Shown here: piece by piece, positions 49,140 to 61,822 of the stretch
How positions within the stretch are numbered: the first letter of the stretch is position 1
Layout: every line of letters starts with the position of its first letter
Source of the DNA: Cristatella mucedo
Lineage: Eukaryota; Bryozoa; Phylactolaemata; Cristatellidae
Direction: 5' to 3'
DNA length: 64,000 nt
Assembly (NCBI GenBank): GCA_009760855.2
Contig: WPIO01000009.1
Location: 2,418,501 to 2,482,500 of the forward strand
The notes under the pieces: generated by a model
Told to the model about the DNA's origin: nothing
The model's database searches: none
What the model saw: only the letters and a program-made list of their open reading frames with translations
Translations under genes and position numbers: made by a program

Positions 49140-50615
49140 TCTCTGCTTGTTTGCTTGATCTTTCGGCAGCACGTTATATTATTGATCACCAAGTTCTTCC
49201 CGAGCGCCTTTCATCTCGCCTGGACAGCACTGGCACAGAACTACAATCGTTGAGGTCTTATGCCAATGGGAGAACCCAAAACATTGATGTGAACTGACAG
49301 AGATCATCCGAGAAACCACTAAAGTATGGAGTACTTCAGGGCTCTGTGGTTCGTCGGCTCCTATTCACAGTTTATGCTCTCCCTCTCGCCGATGTGATCG
49401 CCAAGCACAGTCTAGACTTTCACTTCTATACAGATGTCACTCAGTTGTAAATGTGCTTTGATCCCTCGCAGCCTTCAAGCACATCAAAGTCTCTCAACTC
49501 TCTTGCTGCATGTATTTCTGAAATCCGGACATGAATGATAGTAAACCTTTTTAAAGTAGATGACGATAAAACCAGCTTACTAATTTAAGGAACAAGAAGT
49601 GTGACTCGGAAATCAGAAAACGTAACGTTAAAAATCGGCTCTGCCAGCTTATCTCTGCTGCATCTGCACAAAATCTTGGTGCCCTGTTCTAAGTGACCTT
49701 TCATTAGACGATCACATCAGCTCCACAGCCAGGCCTGCCTCATTTCAGCTACATAGCATTGCTGAAATTCAGGCTTGCTTAGACAGGGATACTACTTCCA
49801 AATTGATCTGTGCATTTTTGACATCTTGCCTCGACTTTTGTGACTCACTGCTTACTGGTCTACCAGCCTGTGCAATCAGAAGCTTACAGTTGTTGCAAGC
49901 TCTGCAGCTGGGCTTGTCTGTGGAGAGCGTTGCAGTCGCCACACCACACTGCTACTAGCCGACCTGCAGTGGCTGCCACCCAAGATTTTGTCGCTCAATT
50001 TTAGGTCCCTCCATTCTCTGGCTCCAGCCTACGTATAAGAAAAAACTCAGCTGATTTAAGAATCGGCAGCATAATAGCCTTATCGGCTATCACCACTACT
50101 TTTAGTTGGCAATACAAGATCGTCCACTGCATGATTCAAACCAACTAACTCGGTCGTGAAGAGTGAGCACCTTAACCTCCGGGCTAGGCATCGTAGCACT
50201 TGCTTTTGACTGAAATTGTTCAGCTATATGTCACACGATCCTAAAATACTTTGGAAACCTCGTCTTTAGTTTGCATGATCTCAAAGCAGAACTCACTCCC
50301 GACTGACATCAAGACATTCCCTAACTTGACGACATCTAAATAGATGCTAAAAGGCACCTTTTTATCACAGCATTTAGTGGGTCCTTGTGATTTGTCCTTC
50401 GTGTGCTTATGCTCAGCCATATATACATGTTGACCCTGTGCATGTCACCTCTAAACCGATTATGTTTGTTGAAATGGTGCGTGTTACCACTAACCATTGG
50501 ATCAAGCTTCTTTTACAGCATATGTAAGGTACCTAGAAAGAGATATAGATCTCTGAGGGTGCAATGCCAATGTATTAATATTATTATTATTGTTATTATT
50601 ATTAGGTCACTCCTT
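49140..50615 (+). mobile_element. LINE F1 RT and C-terminus, split by SINE
   Basis: The plus strand matches the first F1 copy in order: the linker and GVLQGSV region (49330), FHFYTDVTQL near 49420 in place of FHFYADDTQL, LNSLAACI, the C-terminal part (49830-50030), then after the SINE the SPRTxLK-like part and the tail to (ATT)n at 50570-50605. The catalytic YADD is lost and stops are frequent. Confidence 0.8.
50030..50195 (-). repeat. tRNA-derived SINE type I nested in LINE F1
   Basis: The minus strand reads CCGGAGGTTAAGGTGC, CTCACTCTTCACGACCGAG, B-box GGTTTGAATCA, then the type I body (CGATAAGGCTATTATG). It separates two halves of the F1 copy. Confidence 0.7.
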
Positions 50616-52493
50616 TAGTTTGATATTCTAGATGTTATTAAGTTGCTATTTTAAGCACATCGATGGTGGATAATTGCTTCATCAAACACGAAATCCTTAA
50701 CAGTTCTATAGGTCAAGATTTTACTCTGAGCAAACTCACTGGTATTTTTTCTGCCAGCCTGTCAAACTACGTCAAGCAGTGACATGTTTCTATATAGCCA
50801 GGACATGCATAGAGCTAACAGGGCCATTAGAGCTCATAACTGGTTCTTCCCCGGAATAACAGTCTGAAATTTGCTCAGGCAAGTCCACGGCATGCAGCAA
50901 GCCAAGGCTACTAAAGTAGGGAGCCACATCCACAGTTTTCAGAGAATTCAATATTTTGTCCATGCTCTTAAAGTTGATTCATAAATTACCCCCAAAATTC
51001 AGCAGTCTGTCCATTCAGGCATCAAAGGTGCTGATGCATTGGCATTTTTCTCATCCATGGCCAGCCTCATTAGCATAAGTGCTGGTTGTTGTGTCAGCCA
51101 GGCCATTCAACGAGCCTCTACGGCAGTCAGCAACTACAGGCCGAACAACCTGGCCACTGTATAAACAGCATGACTTCCGCACTACAGCCATCGACATAAG
51201 GCCATTATGACTTTCACAATCGCCCGAAAACCTGAGTCGGCACACTTCCCGAGAGCCAATTCATTAGTTCATAAATGTGCATGCAGACTTGAGCATCTCT
51301 CACCACCGCACAGCTGAAAGCATCCACCGGTGCAGCATCTACTGCAGTAGGGAGGCTGAGCTGCAGCTGAAGTAAGCTGCTGCTGAAGCAGACCGTAGGG
51401 CCGCCGAAGCATCAGCAGCTGTTGCTACACCTGCGGCTAGAAGTGCTGCTGCAGAAGCCTTATCAACCGGAGCGGCATGTACAGTGCCATTCAGGGCTCA
51501 TTCTGCAATCCACTGTCACCAGCAACCTGGCAGGCTGCTGACACTTGACTGCTTCAGGTGGCACACGACCATTTGATCACAGACCAGGCCTAGTTCCAGA
51601 ACTGCAAGTAAGTTATTCTACCTTATAGAAGTGGTCGCACAGCCTTTACGTGGACGACCACATCCAGTGGCAGATTTAAGCATTGATGAGAGTTTGAGGG
51701 TGGAGAGTATGAGAAGACGTTAACCGAGCTGCTTGCTACCTGTTAGTGGGGTTATGCATCGCCTGCCCACCCCTTTCCACCAGCCCCCTTTCTACCTAAC
51801 CCCTTCCAACGACGACCATGCTCTTGACTGGTGGTTGCCCCTGGTGCTGACTGGGGTGGGCAAAGTGGGTGTGGCAAGCCGGTATTCATTGCCCAGCACC
51901 TGCAACCTGCCCATCGTGGTGAGCTAAAAAAAGAGTCAGCCGACCGAGGCAGCTCGAGCTCGATCAGGTGGGCAGGGCTGGATATTGAGCTGCCTGGCTG
52001 ACTATCAGCCTCCATCACAACCGGAGTAGACCGGCAGGCAGCCCAGTACTAGGAGGCTAGATCGACAGGGAGTAGGCCACTGCCCTTGGCAGTAGTCGGT
52101 TAATCGAAGTGACCAACACTACCTGTCGGAGAGAATTTTGCCAAGGCTGTTAAGCGGTAAGCATGCACTCTTAGCAGTTTCAGTAGTGACTATCAGCATC
52201 CAGAGACTGACCGGATCAACCTAGGATCACGTGTCATTTGCTAATTGAAATCCGTGCTCTCATAATGGGCTCGGTGTTGTTGGCCACCCCTGCTGCTCCG
52301 ATGCCCCATCGGTGAAGCTGCAGACGACGGTTGGCTTGATTGAGCTCTGGCTAGCCAGCAGGGTCGCGCGCAATCCCAGCGGATGAATTGATAATGCTGT
52401 TGCTTATCGACTATCGGACTTGTTCTGCTTACAGTGGAGCAAGCGCTCTTTCTGTTCAGTCGACCAGAGGAAGCACGGCCATCACTGAATGCG
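50616..52493. other. Unassigned; 5' flank of the plus-strand gene
   Basis: No repeat family recognised. Gln/Ala-rich plus-strand stretches around 51350-51480 (GCAGCTG-rich) contain stops and have no clear splice frame. The last few hundred bases are the presumed 5' region of the gene starting at 52494; no promoter motif was found. Confidence 0.35.
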
Positions 52494-52587
52494 ATGGGAA
52501 ACGTGCAGTGCTGTGCCGGTGGTGCTCCGAGATCGAAGCTGCCGCAGAGTAAGAGGGGCCGTGGCCGCGGCCGGGTTGGCAGCCAAG
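52494..52587 (+). CDS. Unrecognised lipid-anchored protein, exon 1
   Basis: 31 codons plus one base, ending at a strong donor (AAG before GTAAGG). The ATG is the first in its frame. The N-terminus MGNVQCC has Gly at position 2 and two Cys at 6 and 7, the usual context for N-myristoylation plus palmitoylation and so plasma-membrane or endomembrane attachment. A basic KRGRGRGR stretch follows. The phase fits directly onto the exon at 59531 (split Gly codon), but intermediate exons cannot be excluded. Confidence 0.55.
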
Positions 52588-53229
52588 GTAAGGCAAGCCG
52601 CAGGCAGGCAGACTTGAGTTCTGCTCACTCGTTAACTGCATCGCATCAGCTGCTGTGGCCCCTTCAAAGAGCCCAGGGCTTGCCAAGCCGGCTGTTTGGA
52701 GGGCCACCTTGGCCACTTTCGAGGCTGGCTGGCTGGCATGCTGTACCTGGTGTTTTGCCCCCCCCCCCAGTGTCAGGTGTGGTCAAACAACCGATGCTGG
52801 TCGGTACACAATGCAGTCGAACGCCTAGAAAAAGCAAAGCCAGGGTGGTGCCCTGAAGCCCCGTGGTCGGCTCGGTGCCCTTGGTGGCCAGCTACCCACC
52901 CGGGTTGGCTATTGTTATGCAATTAAGCTTCACGGCCGAAGGGAGCAAGAAATGAGATTACTTGGGGCCCTCTTGAGCAGGCAGTGTAATGGTATGCCTA
53001 CTGCTCCAATGTCCGGCATCTAGCTGCCACTGCTGGCTGTCCGAAATCAATAGGCAGCCTGCTTCGAGCACCCCCTGAGCAACTGCCTGAGCTATTGGCT
53101 ACTGCCAGCAGAGGATTGCTGTCCTGAACTGGCTGCAGGTGGCAGGCCCGTGGGTGCAGCGACCCGTGCAGTCAGCAGTGCAGTCGCTGCAGATTTAACG
53201 CTTGGATTAGACGAAACTTTAACAGCATG
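52588..53229. other. Intron 1 of the plus-strand gene, left part
   Basis: GC-moderate unique sequence with a C-run at 52757-52768. No repeat recognised. Confidence 0.35.
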
Positions 53230-53715
53230 TCTACACTGACCCAGCATGTCTGCCATGGCATGGCTCCTGCATACCTAGAGCTCAACTACTGCGACTGGCA
53301 ATAGCCTCCTTGTGGCCTCAGCGTGCTAAAAAGACAAATTAGCTGTTTCATTCTAGCTTCAAGTCTGCTGACAACAGAAGCTTGTGCTCTGCTGTTCCTA
53401 GACTACAGAACTCGCTTTCACAATTTTCATGCTACGGCGTCAGCTCTCATGCTGCCGATTGTGGTTGCCGATTCCTATCCATCCGCCCGGAACTGGTGCT
53501 TCCATGCTACTCACTGCCTGGACTGCCCGTCTGACTCAGCTATGCATCTCACTTTCACTTAGTTACTTCAAACGAAGTTAGTTGGCTACCATAGGCATAT
53601 CGCAAACAGCTTAAGCTGTATGCAAAATACGAAAAACTCTTTTGCTTAGCATCCACTTACCCTTTCCGACTTTGTGGAGTTTCACATGGATATGAATAGC
53701 ATTACACCTGAGAGC
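53230..53715 (+). mobile_element. LINE F2 3' fragment
   Basis: CATGGCATGGCTCCTGCATA and CTAGCTTCAAGTCTGCTGAC follow the F2 C-terminal order (HGLAP..YL, LRLKTVGDR), then CTCTTTTGCTTAGCATCCAC and TTTGTGGAGTT of the 3' region. Degenerate. Confidence 0.65.
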
Positions 53716-54159
53716 TATCGACTAACTGAGCAGGTCTGCATGTGGTCAGATATTTGGACTGGTACAAGCGGTGTCCGGACACAGCTTGAGTGCAATTCTT
53801 GAAGGACAGCATATATCAGGGTAGCTAGGTGTTGCTATGTGTGGGGATATCGTCGACAGCCATTGAAGGCTTTTTCTAAGGGAAAGGAGTAGCATTGTAG
53901 AGTGTGGTGTAAGGAGCCGGCAGACTTGCAGTTGATGCCGGTCGGAGCTTAGATATCAGCAGTGGTGATCATCGCCTCTAGTGTGACACATGACAGGGAT
54001 CATATGTGTCTGCAGTCAGGTCAGGGCCTATAGCACAAGTACATGCATGAGCAAGCGCAGGCCAGCACTACCTTCAATGCCAGCAGTATTTTCACGTGGC
54101 TTCCTTTGCAACCACCTTTATCTACACTGGTCGCGTGATGTCGACAAGCCTCTACTCAT

Positions 54160-54292
54160 GCCTGGTTTGACTCAGGGGATAAGGCGCTTGCCTTTAGCGA
54201 CTGGGATCATAGGTTTGAGCCTGGTTGCATGTGCAAAGCGACTGGATAGAGATTTCGTTCTCTTAATGCACTATAAAAATAATGGATTTTTG
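54160..54292 (+). repeat. tRNA-derived SINE with LINE F1 tail (type II)
   Basis: ACTCAGGGGATAAGGCGCTT on the A-box side, B-box-like GGTTTGAGCC, then GCAAAGCGACTGGATAGAGA, TTTCGTTCTCTTAATGCAC and an ATAATGG end, matching the F1 stem-loop tail (compare AAAGCGCCTAGAAAGAGATT and GAGTTCTCTGAGGGCGC). Confidence 0.75.
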
Positions 54293-56155
54293 AACCCCCC
54301 CCCCCCCAGTGCAGGCAGCTGCCGAACCCTGATCACTGCTGCTATCTTGGTGAGCCCTAATGCACCCGGCTGCGCACTCATGCTATTTAATCAGAAACAT
54401 TACCAGCAGATACCACGCACCGAGCATTCTAAAATGCACGGTGGCTGGATTAAAATACGCAAGTACTTTGTCGAGTCCAGCTAGTGAACCCAAAGCCCTT
54501 GTAGCCATGTTGCAACAGGCATGACTTCTTTGAAATCGCACTTGCCTGCTCCTAATCAAGCACAATTAATACCAGGCAACAGTGTGGCATTTTTCTCCTG
54601 TGATCTTTCCACCCCATAAAGTTGATAGATCAGTCCATTTATTGATCGGTATCGTGCTAGAGCACAAGCATAGTGAAGGGGCTTCCACTTGGACCTATGT
54701 CACTGAGGGGACATTGGCAGCAGTTAAGTCATCGCCATTCAACTTCATTCGAATGATTGGCTGCCTTCGGCAATTTGGGGGTCTTGCTCTTTCCTTGGAT
54801 AATATCCAGGCCATGCTGCAGGCTTCTAGACACCTAGACCTGCCAAGCTGATGCCCAGATACCAATTCGCTGACTCGCTGAGGAAGCAGTCCTTGCTTGT
54901 GCTAGCTAGACTGGCCGAGTGTTTGGTGCCAGCTCTGGCAGGGCTGGCTGGCTGGGGGCACCGGTGCTGCAGCCGACCGTGGAGTTTTCGGCAGGAACAA
55001 TTGAGCACTTAAGTGTAGGACAACGGCATGCTCAGATGCTGAGGAAATGGATTGGTGATGGTTTTGATTTGTCGATAGCACCAAGCATTCGTCAAGTGTC
55101 TGACCGTAACAGGATCTTTTGACACTGACAAAGATCAGTATGCCGGCTTTAGCAATTGATCTGAGGCGGTCTATTCAGTCTTTTCCTGGCTGTAGCTGCC
55201 TTGAAATTAGAAATGCATTTGAAAACTCTTTGCGTCTGTCCTGTCGGTGAATTGTTGTGAACACAGTGGGCAATTCCGAATGGAATCCGGAATCGTGGGC
55301 TGTTGTGCACTATCATCCACTCCACTGGATACTTTGCAGAGAACAGTAAGCCATCAAGGCAGCTCAGCAAGGAAGAAATGATTACAGTACTAAGCCACCC
55401 GCTACCTATGGGGAGCACATTTTTTTCTGGCATATAGTGACATAAATGTTGAGCCCGGAAGAATCGATTCAAGAGAGCCTTTTTTGTCAATACCAAGGAG
55501 CTGCCTCACAAGCTTGCACCAGAACAGGCATCGGTGGGTGGAGGGCGGCACGTGGATGATGCGGAAGAATAAAAGAAGTCGCCCCACTGCAGTGGTGAAC
55601 CAGGATAGTCGAGGCCACGGCACATTCTGCAAGACCCTCGGCATATTGGCAAGGCAAGCCCTCACTTCATGTCCAAGGAGGTGGTAGTGGACACGGCACT
55701 GAATGAGTGAAGAGTTTCATATACAATAACAAAATAGCTGATAGTCACAAATCATGGTTGACTGTCGCCAATTGCTTGTCTCGTGTAGTTTTGGATCTCA
55801 TACGTGACTCTTCTGCAGAGTACAAGAGAAGAACTCACTGGGCAGCAGCCACTTGGGCAGGGGCCTTAAAATCAGGATCCTGCGTTCCAGCATATGCACT
55901 CAACTCAAATACGCGGCCCATTTGTCTGACGATTGCTGGAGAGTGCTCCTTGCATTCAAAATCGCTTTGTCTCGGAATGTTGCCACTTTATTCTTATTTT
56001 CTTCTTTCACTTTCTTCCTTCTTTTCTTCCTTTCTTCTTTCACACCAATTACAGTTGGAGCAGATACCCTGGGCTTCAATACCCGGGCTTCAAGCAGGAC
56101 TGATCCCGCTGCTGTTCTGACCAGTCTCTTTCAAACCTCTTGTGCTTATTTTATG
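54293..56155. other. Intron 1, middle part
   Basis: C-run at 54296-54308; CT-rich stretch at 55995-56045. No gene or repeat otherwise. Confidence 0.35.
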
Positions 56156-56159
56156 CAAG

Positions 56160-56250
56160 CTGCCTCAATGTAAAGCACCTAGAAAGAGATTGTGAGTTTT
56201 CTGAGGGCACTCTATCAAATTTATTATTATTATTATATTATTAACCTAAG
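56160..56250 (+). mobile_element. LINE F1 solo 3' tail
   Basis: AATGTAAAGCACCTAGAAAG, GAGTTTTCTGAGGGCACTC and an (ATT)n end. Confidence 0.8.
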
Positions 56251-57415
56251 CCACGAATGATCAGGCACGGTAGCAAGCCCACTGGCCTCAAGAGTTGTGA
56301 GCTGCCAGCCCCATACGGAGGCTACGTCTGACCTTGTGAATAAGTGTATGTGCATTCCCTGCAATGACTGAAGTCTGCCCCCTTCCCAGTAGCAAAGATG
56401 AATGCCTAATGGAGTGGGAGAGGATGTTATGTTGCAGCTGCCGGTTACTTAACTGCGTCCAGTAGATTGGCTGCTTGACCGACAGCATACAAGCCCTACT
56501 TCTAACGGCAGGTGCTGCTGCTGCTCACTGGCCGGTGAGCAAAACCGGCTTTGAGACACAAGCATCAACAGACAGATGGCATTCCGAAGGCAATTGTCCT
56601 GGTAGGCTGGGCCCACACTCCTACAGGTCGAATAGCCCATTACTATGGCAACCGGGCATGCTCAATCCTGACCTTCTTTCCAGCCAGGCAATGCATGTGC
56701 CCATTAGCAGCTGGTGCTGCCACTGCTGGGGAGTCATTGGGAGTTTCGCAGCCGGAGGAGCTGAAACTGGGGCCCTGCCAGTCGGATGCAAACAGTGAAA
56801 ATGCTCTTTAATGCTGCAGAACCCGCTGGCAGTAGGTACTGCTGCTAGCGATGAGAAGGAGACATCCACAGCTGGCAGCTTTTGCTAGAAATGGAAGGCT
56901 GGAGGATAACTGGGGCCTGGAGCCGATCTTTTGCTGCATGACTGACGATTCATGTTGGGTCATCCGGTGAGTTTTAGCTTTCGCTGGTTACACACGGAAC
57001 GAGCCTTGAAGACGTTTCAGCAGAGGCAGTTGCAAAGCTGTGACAGCAGCAGCACGTGGCCACAGCAGCAGTAGCCCAGGCAGCCGCAGGGGGAGGGTGA
57101 GGAGGCACGACTGCTCAGTGGCTGCATGGCTGGCATGGCGGCAGTGACCCACACCTAGAGCATTGACGCTATTCAGATTGAAGGCTGCTAGCTCGTTGAG
57201 AGGTTTTGACCATTAATAGGTGATAGGGAGAAAAGTAGCTTCAACATGTTAGCATGGAATGAACTTGGGAGAAATTCAATCTGGGTGAGTCTTCTCTTGA
57301 CCTTTCATGAGCCTATCACAGAAACTAGCAAGCTTTTCAGCATGGCAAGAGATCTGACCTGAATGCCTGCATTCTTTTGCTCCAGAATACCTAGACGAAA
57401 TATTTACTTATCAGA
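56251..57415. other. Intron 1, unassigned
   Basis: No repeat or exon recognised. Confidence 0.35.
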
Positions 57416-57417
57416 CC

Positions 57418-57452
57418 ACCTCCTCCTCCTCCTCCTCCTCCTCCTCCTCATC
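57418..57452. repeat. (CTC)n trinucleotide tract
   Basis: About ten CTC units in the intron. Confidence 0.9.
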
Positions 57453-57469
57453 CTGCTTCACCAGCTCTT

Positions 57470-57835
57470 CTGTCTAGCCTGGTTTGGCTGTGCCTTTTGA
57501 CCAACCTCAAATCTATTGGAGGCCGTGCTTCAAGTGCACATGCCCCCAAAGCCTCGAACTCGTATTCCTGACCAGCAGCATGACATCCTACGACTTGACG
57601 AAAAATTTAGCAAGAGCTAAACACCACCTGTCATGTAACATTTGCTCAGTCCGGTTGATTTGTCATGTATGCACTTGTGTGACATGCTGACACGCTGTGG
57701 ATGCGGATCTCTAATCAAAAGTCAAAAGGTCTCTTTCCAGCATATGAAAAAGCACAAGAGGGGAGACTCTCAGTGAGAGTGCAGCTCATTGAGTACTCTC
57801 AATGAGCCGCACTCTTGTCTTATTATTACGTATGC
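57470..57835 (+). mobile_element. LINE F1 C-terminal fragment ending in a foldback
   Basis: CCAACCTCAAATCTATTGGA and GGCCGTGCTTCAAG follow the RTNLKSFGDRAF region. The end at 57776-57815 is an inverted repeat, arms AGAGTGCAGCTCATTGAG and CTCAATGAGCCGCACTCT with 17 of 18 pairing and spacer TACT, then TTATTATTA. Confidence 0.7.
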
Positions 57836-59530
57836 CTTTATTTACTATCGTGTGCAAGCTGCCGCCCACCAGTTAGCATGGTGCCGCCTGTCACGAGTTT
57901 GCCTGCTAGTGGCTGTGAGGCAGAAAGTAAGAGCTCTGCCATCGTACTAGGGTTGAACATGTATATCCGTGGACAGATTACAAAAGAAACCATAGAAATT
58001 CCAATAACGAGAATTCAACAGGAATAGGCAGTTTCATTCTCAGTGATCGGTCGATGATTGCACCCTGTGCAGTCATTGCAGAATCTGCCACGGCCACTGA
58101 TAGCAGCCGAAATCCTGCTGAAGAGGCTGGTAGCAGTCAGTCTCGAGGTAGATTTGTCAGCTGGACAGACCTACTGGACTGCCGGCCATTTTTTACTAGT
58201 CGCCTGTTATTTGTTACTCCCTTTCACAGCCGGAAGAAAGCCTGTGCATAACCCTATGTGCTGTTTGTTACTTTCCATCTCATGACTGGTTGCTGAGTTA
58301 GACGAGGCAGAAGCAGTTGATGGGGGCGGGGCCCGGGTAGAGACTTATGCACGCCGAGTACTTGACAGTCCTAACGGCTGTTACTCTTAACACCCCAGAT
58401 GCATGGCTGGCTACCAGACGCACCAGGAGGGTGGTCTTGATGTATGCATGATCCTTTGCTAGGATCGGTCACTTATGCTTGCTCAAATCAGCTACGTGAT
58501 CTACGTGACAACCTCACAGATCAAAGCCAGTTAGCTGGCTGGTAGCGCCCAATATCCATTTGATGAGTTGCAAACTTACTCTGCTTTGAATGTGATGACT
58601 TAACCAGATGCCTTAGGATTTCTGTTTGGCTTTTCTAACGAACCGTGCTGCTGCTCCACTTCCTTCAGTGTATACGTCGTCGAACCCAGCTATGTAAGAT
58701 GTAGCTATAGTGCTGTAAGTATTTTGTCCTATATCTTAGCTTACGACAAAAGCTTATATTAAGGATCTGCCATAGCATTCCGACGGTGGGTGCTTTATGT
58801 GAGTTGCTCGATAAAGTCTGGCTCCAAACCTCAGTCTGAGCTGTGCGGCCCGTGGCAGGTGCTCAGCTCCATAGTGCCGTGTTCCTACTGATGCCCGGCT
58901 TTAGTCGACGAGTTGACATGTGTCTGTCGTCATTGCAATGCTCATCGACTGTTGGAAGCATGAGGCCAGGAAGCAGGGGCGGCATGCGCTGCTTTCCCAC
59001 GTTATGAGATGCAGTTGCCACTGGGAGCTGCTCTGCCACGCCTTGCAGCACCACATTGGTAAACGACCCCGTGCGCATATTGTTCCACTGCTTGTGAGCC
59101 AGAGACCGAATTCGATTCGAAGCAATGGGCGGCTGTTTTCTTTTGGGAGGTTATCTGGGAAGCTTCCGTAACACATTGCCAGCTTTCAGCTTTTCCTTCG
59201 TCCAGTCTGGAGGCAGCAGGGCATTGCCAGCATCCGCTCGGTCTAGCCGTTCCTTGCTTCTAGCTAAGTTACTCCTTCGATTTGGAAGGCAGCTCGAGTC
59301 ACTTTGCCCTACCACGCCATGGCACAAAAACCAGAGGCAGCCACGTGTCACGTCCAAGCTGCTGTGGCGGGGCTTGCGAGCGCAAGGGAAGTACAATAGT
59401 TCGCCTGTATTGGGGCCTTGCTCCAACCTCAGCATGTCCGGCACCCATCGTGGAAGTGCAGTGTGTGTGTAAGTTTATGAGCTTGGGCTTCCTCACAAGC
59501 AGCTGTGTCTGTTGTCTGCTTCACAAATAG
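57836..59530. other. Intron 1, right part
   Basis: No exon that I can support. Frames at 59125-59472 lack coding character. Ends in acceptor TCTGCTTCACAAATAG. Confidence 0.35.
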
Positions 59531-59793
59531 GGACCAGCAGGAAGCACTACCTGCCAGTCTGGCCTGGTGCGCAAGGCTTTGCTGTTGCAGGAGCAAAGCC
59601 CTTCCAAAAGAAGCCGGCAGCGGCAGCTGCCGCGGGCGCAGCGGCAGCCCCAGGCAGAACGATGAGGCGTTGTGAGCTGCAGACGGCAGTGGAAGCCACG
59701 CAGGACTGGCTGGAGCAGTGCCTTGCCGAGCTGGGCCGCCTGAGGCGCGCCTCTCTTACCACTGCCGGAGCAGTGGATCAGGCATCCCTGAGG
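59531..59793 (+). CDS. Unrecognised protein, exon with helical segment
   Basis: Two bases plus 87 codons, acceptor TTCACAAATAG, donor GTAAGC, phase 0 out. The first half is an Ala-rich linker (FQKKPAAAAAAG...). The second half is a predicted helix, CELQTAVEATQDWLEQCLAE then LGRLRRASL, with a Trp placed as in the first helix of spectrin-like repeats. If exon 1 is not joined here, the Met at 59662 could serve as start. Function unknown. Confidence 0.6.
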
Positions 59794-61014
59794 GTAAGCT
59801 GGCTGACCATGTCGGCCTCGCCTTGTCGCCATGTCGCCTTGCCTTGCTGGAAGGACCGGGATTGTTTACCTGCATCACAGGATTTACCTATTGGCTCGCT
59901 CGCTTGTTGATTCGGCTCCATTGACAAGCAGACAGGTGGTGTTGAGGGGCTGCACCGTCGTAAACAATGACAGTCAGAGCAAGCAGTGCTTAGTAGGCTT
60001 CGCCTGCATACCTTTGATCGTGTCTGTCGTCTCGTCAAACAAATGCTGTTTGCCTACGGTATTGCAGCCATGATTGCCGGGCATTGTATGGCTGCAATTA
60101 TTGACTGGCCGACCTTGGTCTGTCCGATTCTCGATTGCTGATGTCTGTGATGCCCCCTACCCCCTATGCACAAGCAGAGGCCAGAGGGCAGCACCGAAGA
60201 TACCCTAAACCCATAAGTTAGCAAAGGAAGGAAATTCCGCAATTGGACTCCAATCAAGCCTGATCTGGTTCCTACAAGCAGTCGACTTTTGCTACATCGA
60301 ACCCAGTCGTAGCTGCCACCCCCTACTTAGGGTCTCATTTGTGTGCTGCAGTCAATCATACTAAGCTAATCCACGGCGATGTGCTGTGAAGTTTACGGCT
60401 TGGGAAAATGCTGTTGTTCCGGCTTGGCATAGCCCTAGCGGTAATCATTTCCAATATTACCTTTGGCTCGTCGATTGAGCTTGTTCTAAGGCAGCGGCAT
60501 GTGGAAATGAGTAGCATGCTACCACCTTATCTAAAGAGGGTTGCTACAAAGACCCTGTCGGCTGGTTCGGTCTATAACAAGACTAGTAATAATAATATGT
60601 CTGTAAAATGCCCTAAGGGAGCTAAATCAGTATAACGTGTCATGGTCCCATATTCATGCTGTATCCGGTGTCTCCTGCATTTGTCGGATCAAGCGAACGA
60701 ACGGCTTGCCTTTCACTGCGTGCAACGTATTCGTAGCAGCAGCCTCTTATCGCTGTGGCCTCTGGCATCTGGCCCATCGGGCCTTCTGCCTTCTGCCTCA
60801 GTATTGTTCGTTGCATAATCCGATGCAAGTTGGCCTTTGGTCTATCTCTGCTGCCTTGGAGTACCAGCCGCGCAATGCGCGAAGAGCACCCACGCAGGGG
60901 GGCCTTTCAGACGCTCTGCTTAGAGTGCCCTGTCTGCTGCGTGCTGAAATGTACTACTGCATTACTCGAAATAGCCTCATGTTTTGTCATAAGGATCTCA
61001 GCAACGAGCTGCAG
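59794..61014. other. Intron 2 of the plus-strand gene
   Basis: An open frame from 60637 runs into the next exon, but its first 126 codons look non-coding (Cys-rich, no pattern) and are taken as intron. No repeats recognised. Confidence 0.4.
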
Positions 61015-61772
61015 CTGAGAAGAGAGTCTGTAGAACGGCTGCTACTTTGCTGCCACGACTACCTCGATGCCAACGACTACAAGGACGTGGCGTTTGACGT
61101 AGACGTTGGCACACTCGAGAGAGCCTGGAAGTCCTTCCAGCTGTCTCTGCAGCGGATGGGCAAGTTCGGCGACGGCCGCGTGCAGCCGCTGCCGGGCGGA
61201 GCTTCAGTCGTTCAGCAGTTCGATGCGTCCAACGTCTCAGCTGGCTCGCCCAATAAAGAGCCGTCCAAAAGCCCGGCAGACGGCGAGAAGACGGCTGCCG
61301 CTGCAGCAGTCTTCGACCGGCCGAACAGTGAACGACATTCCAGTGCCGCAAGGCCGAAAAGTCGAGGCTGCTTCCGCTCCGGTAGCGGTGGCAGCAGCGG
61401 TGGCAGCAGCGGTGGCAGCAGCGGTGGCGGCGGTGGCAGCAGCAGCAGTCCTGGCCGCAAGTACGTGGCTCATCTGACGTGGCAGTACAGAGCCGTCATC
61501 AGGAATGCGTCGCAGTTCAAGTGCAAGCCAAGAAGCAGCCTGTCGCTCAGTACCAGCGAGTCGAGCTCGCTGGCACTGAGCGACAGCAGCGGCGGCCGCT
61601 GTGCGGACGGCAAGTCGCCGCCGACGGTCAGAGGGCATGCGTCGTCCGGCAGGACAGCGCACCGTCAGCGAGGAGAGGGTGCGGAAAAAGATCTGCGGTG
61701 GAGCGCCGAGGATGGCCGCATACGTTCGCCCCAGCCGCCGAAGCCGCCGGCCAGGCACGGACGCGCCGAGAC

Positions 61773-61822
<50 letters not shown>

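Noticed and set aside
60637-61014. N-terminal 126 codons of the 573-codon plus-strand frame
   Set aside because: No coding character. Splicing into 61015 from the exon ending at 59793 keeps phase and is preferred.
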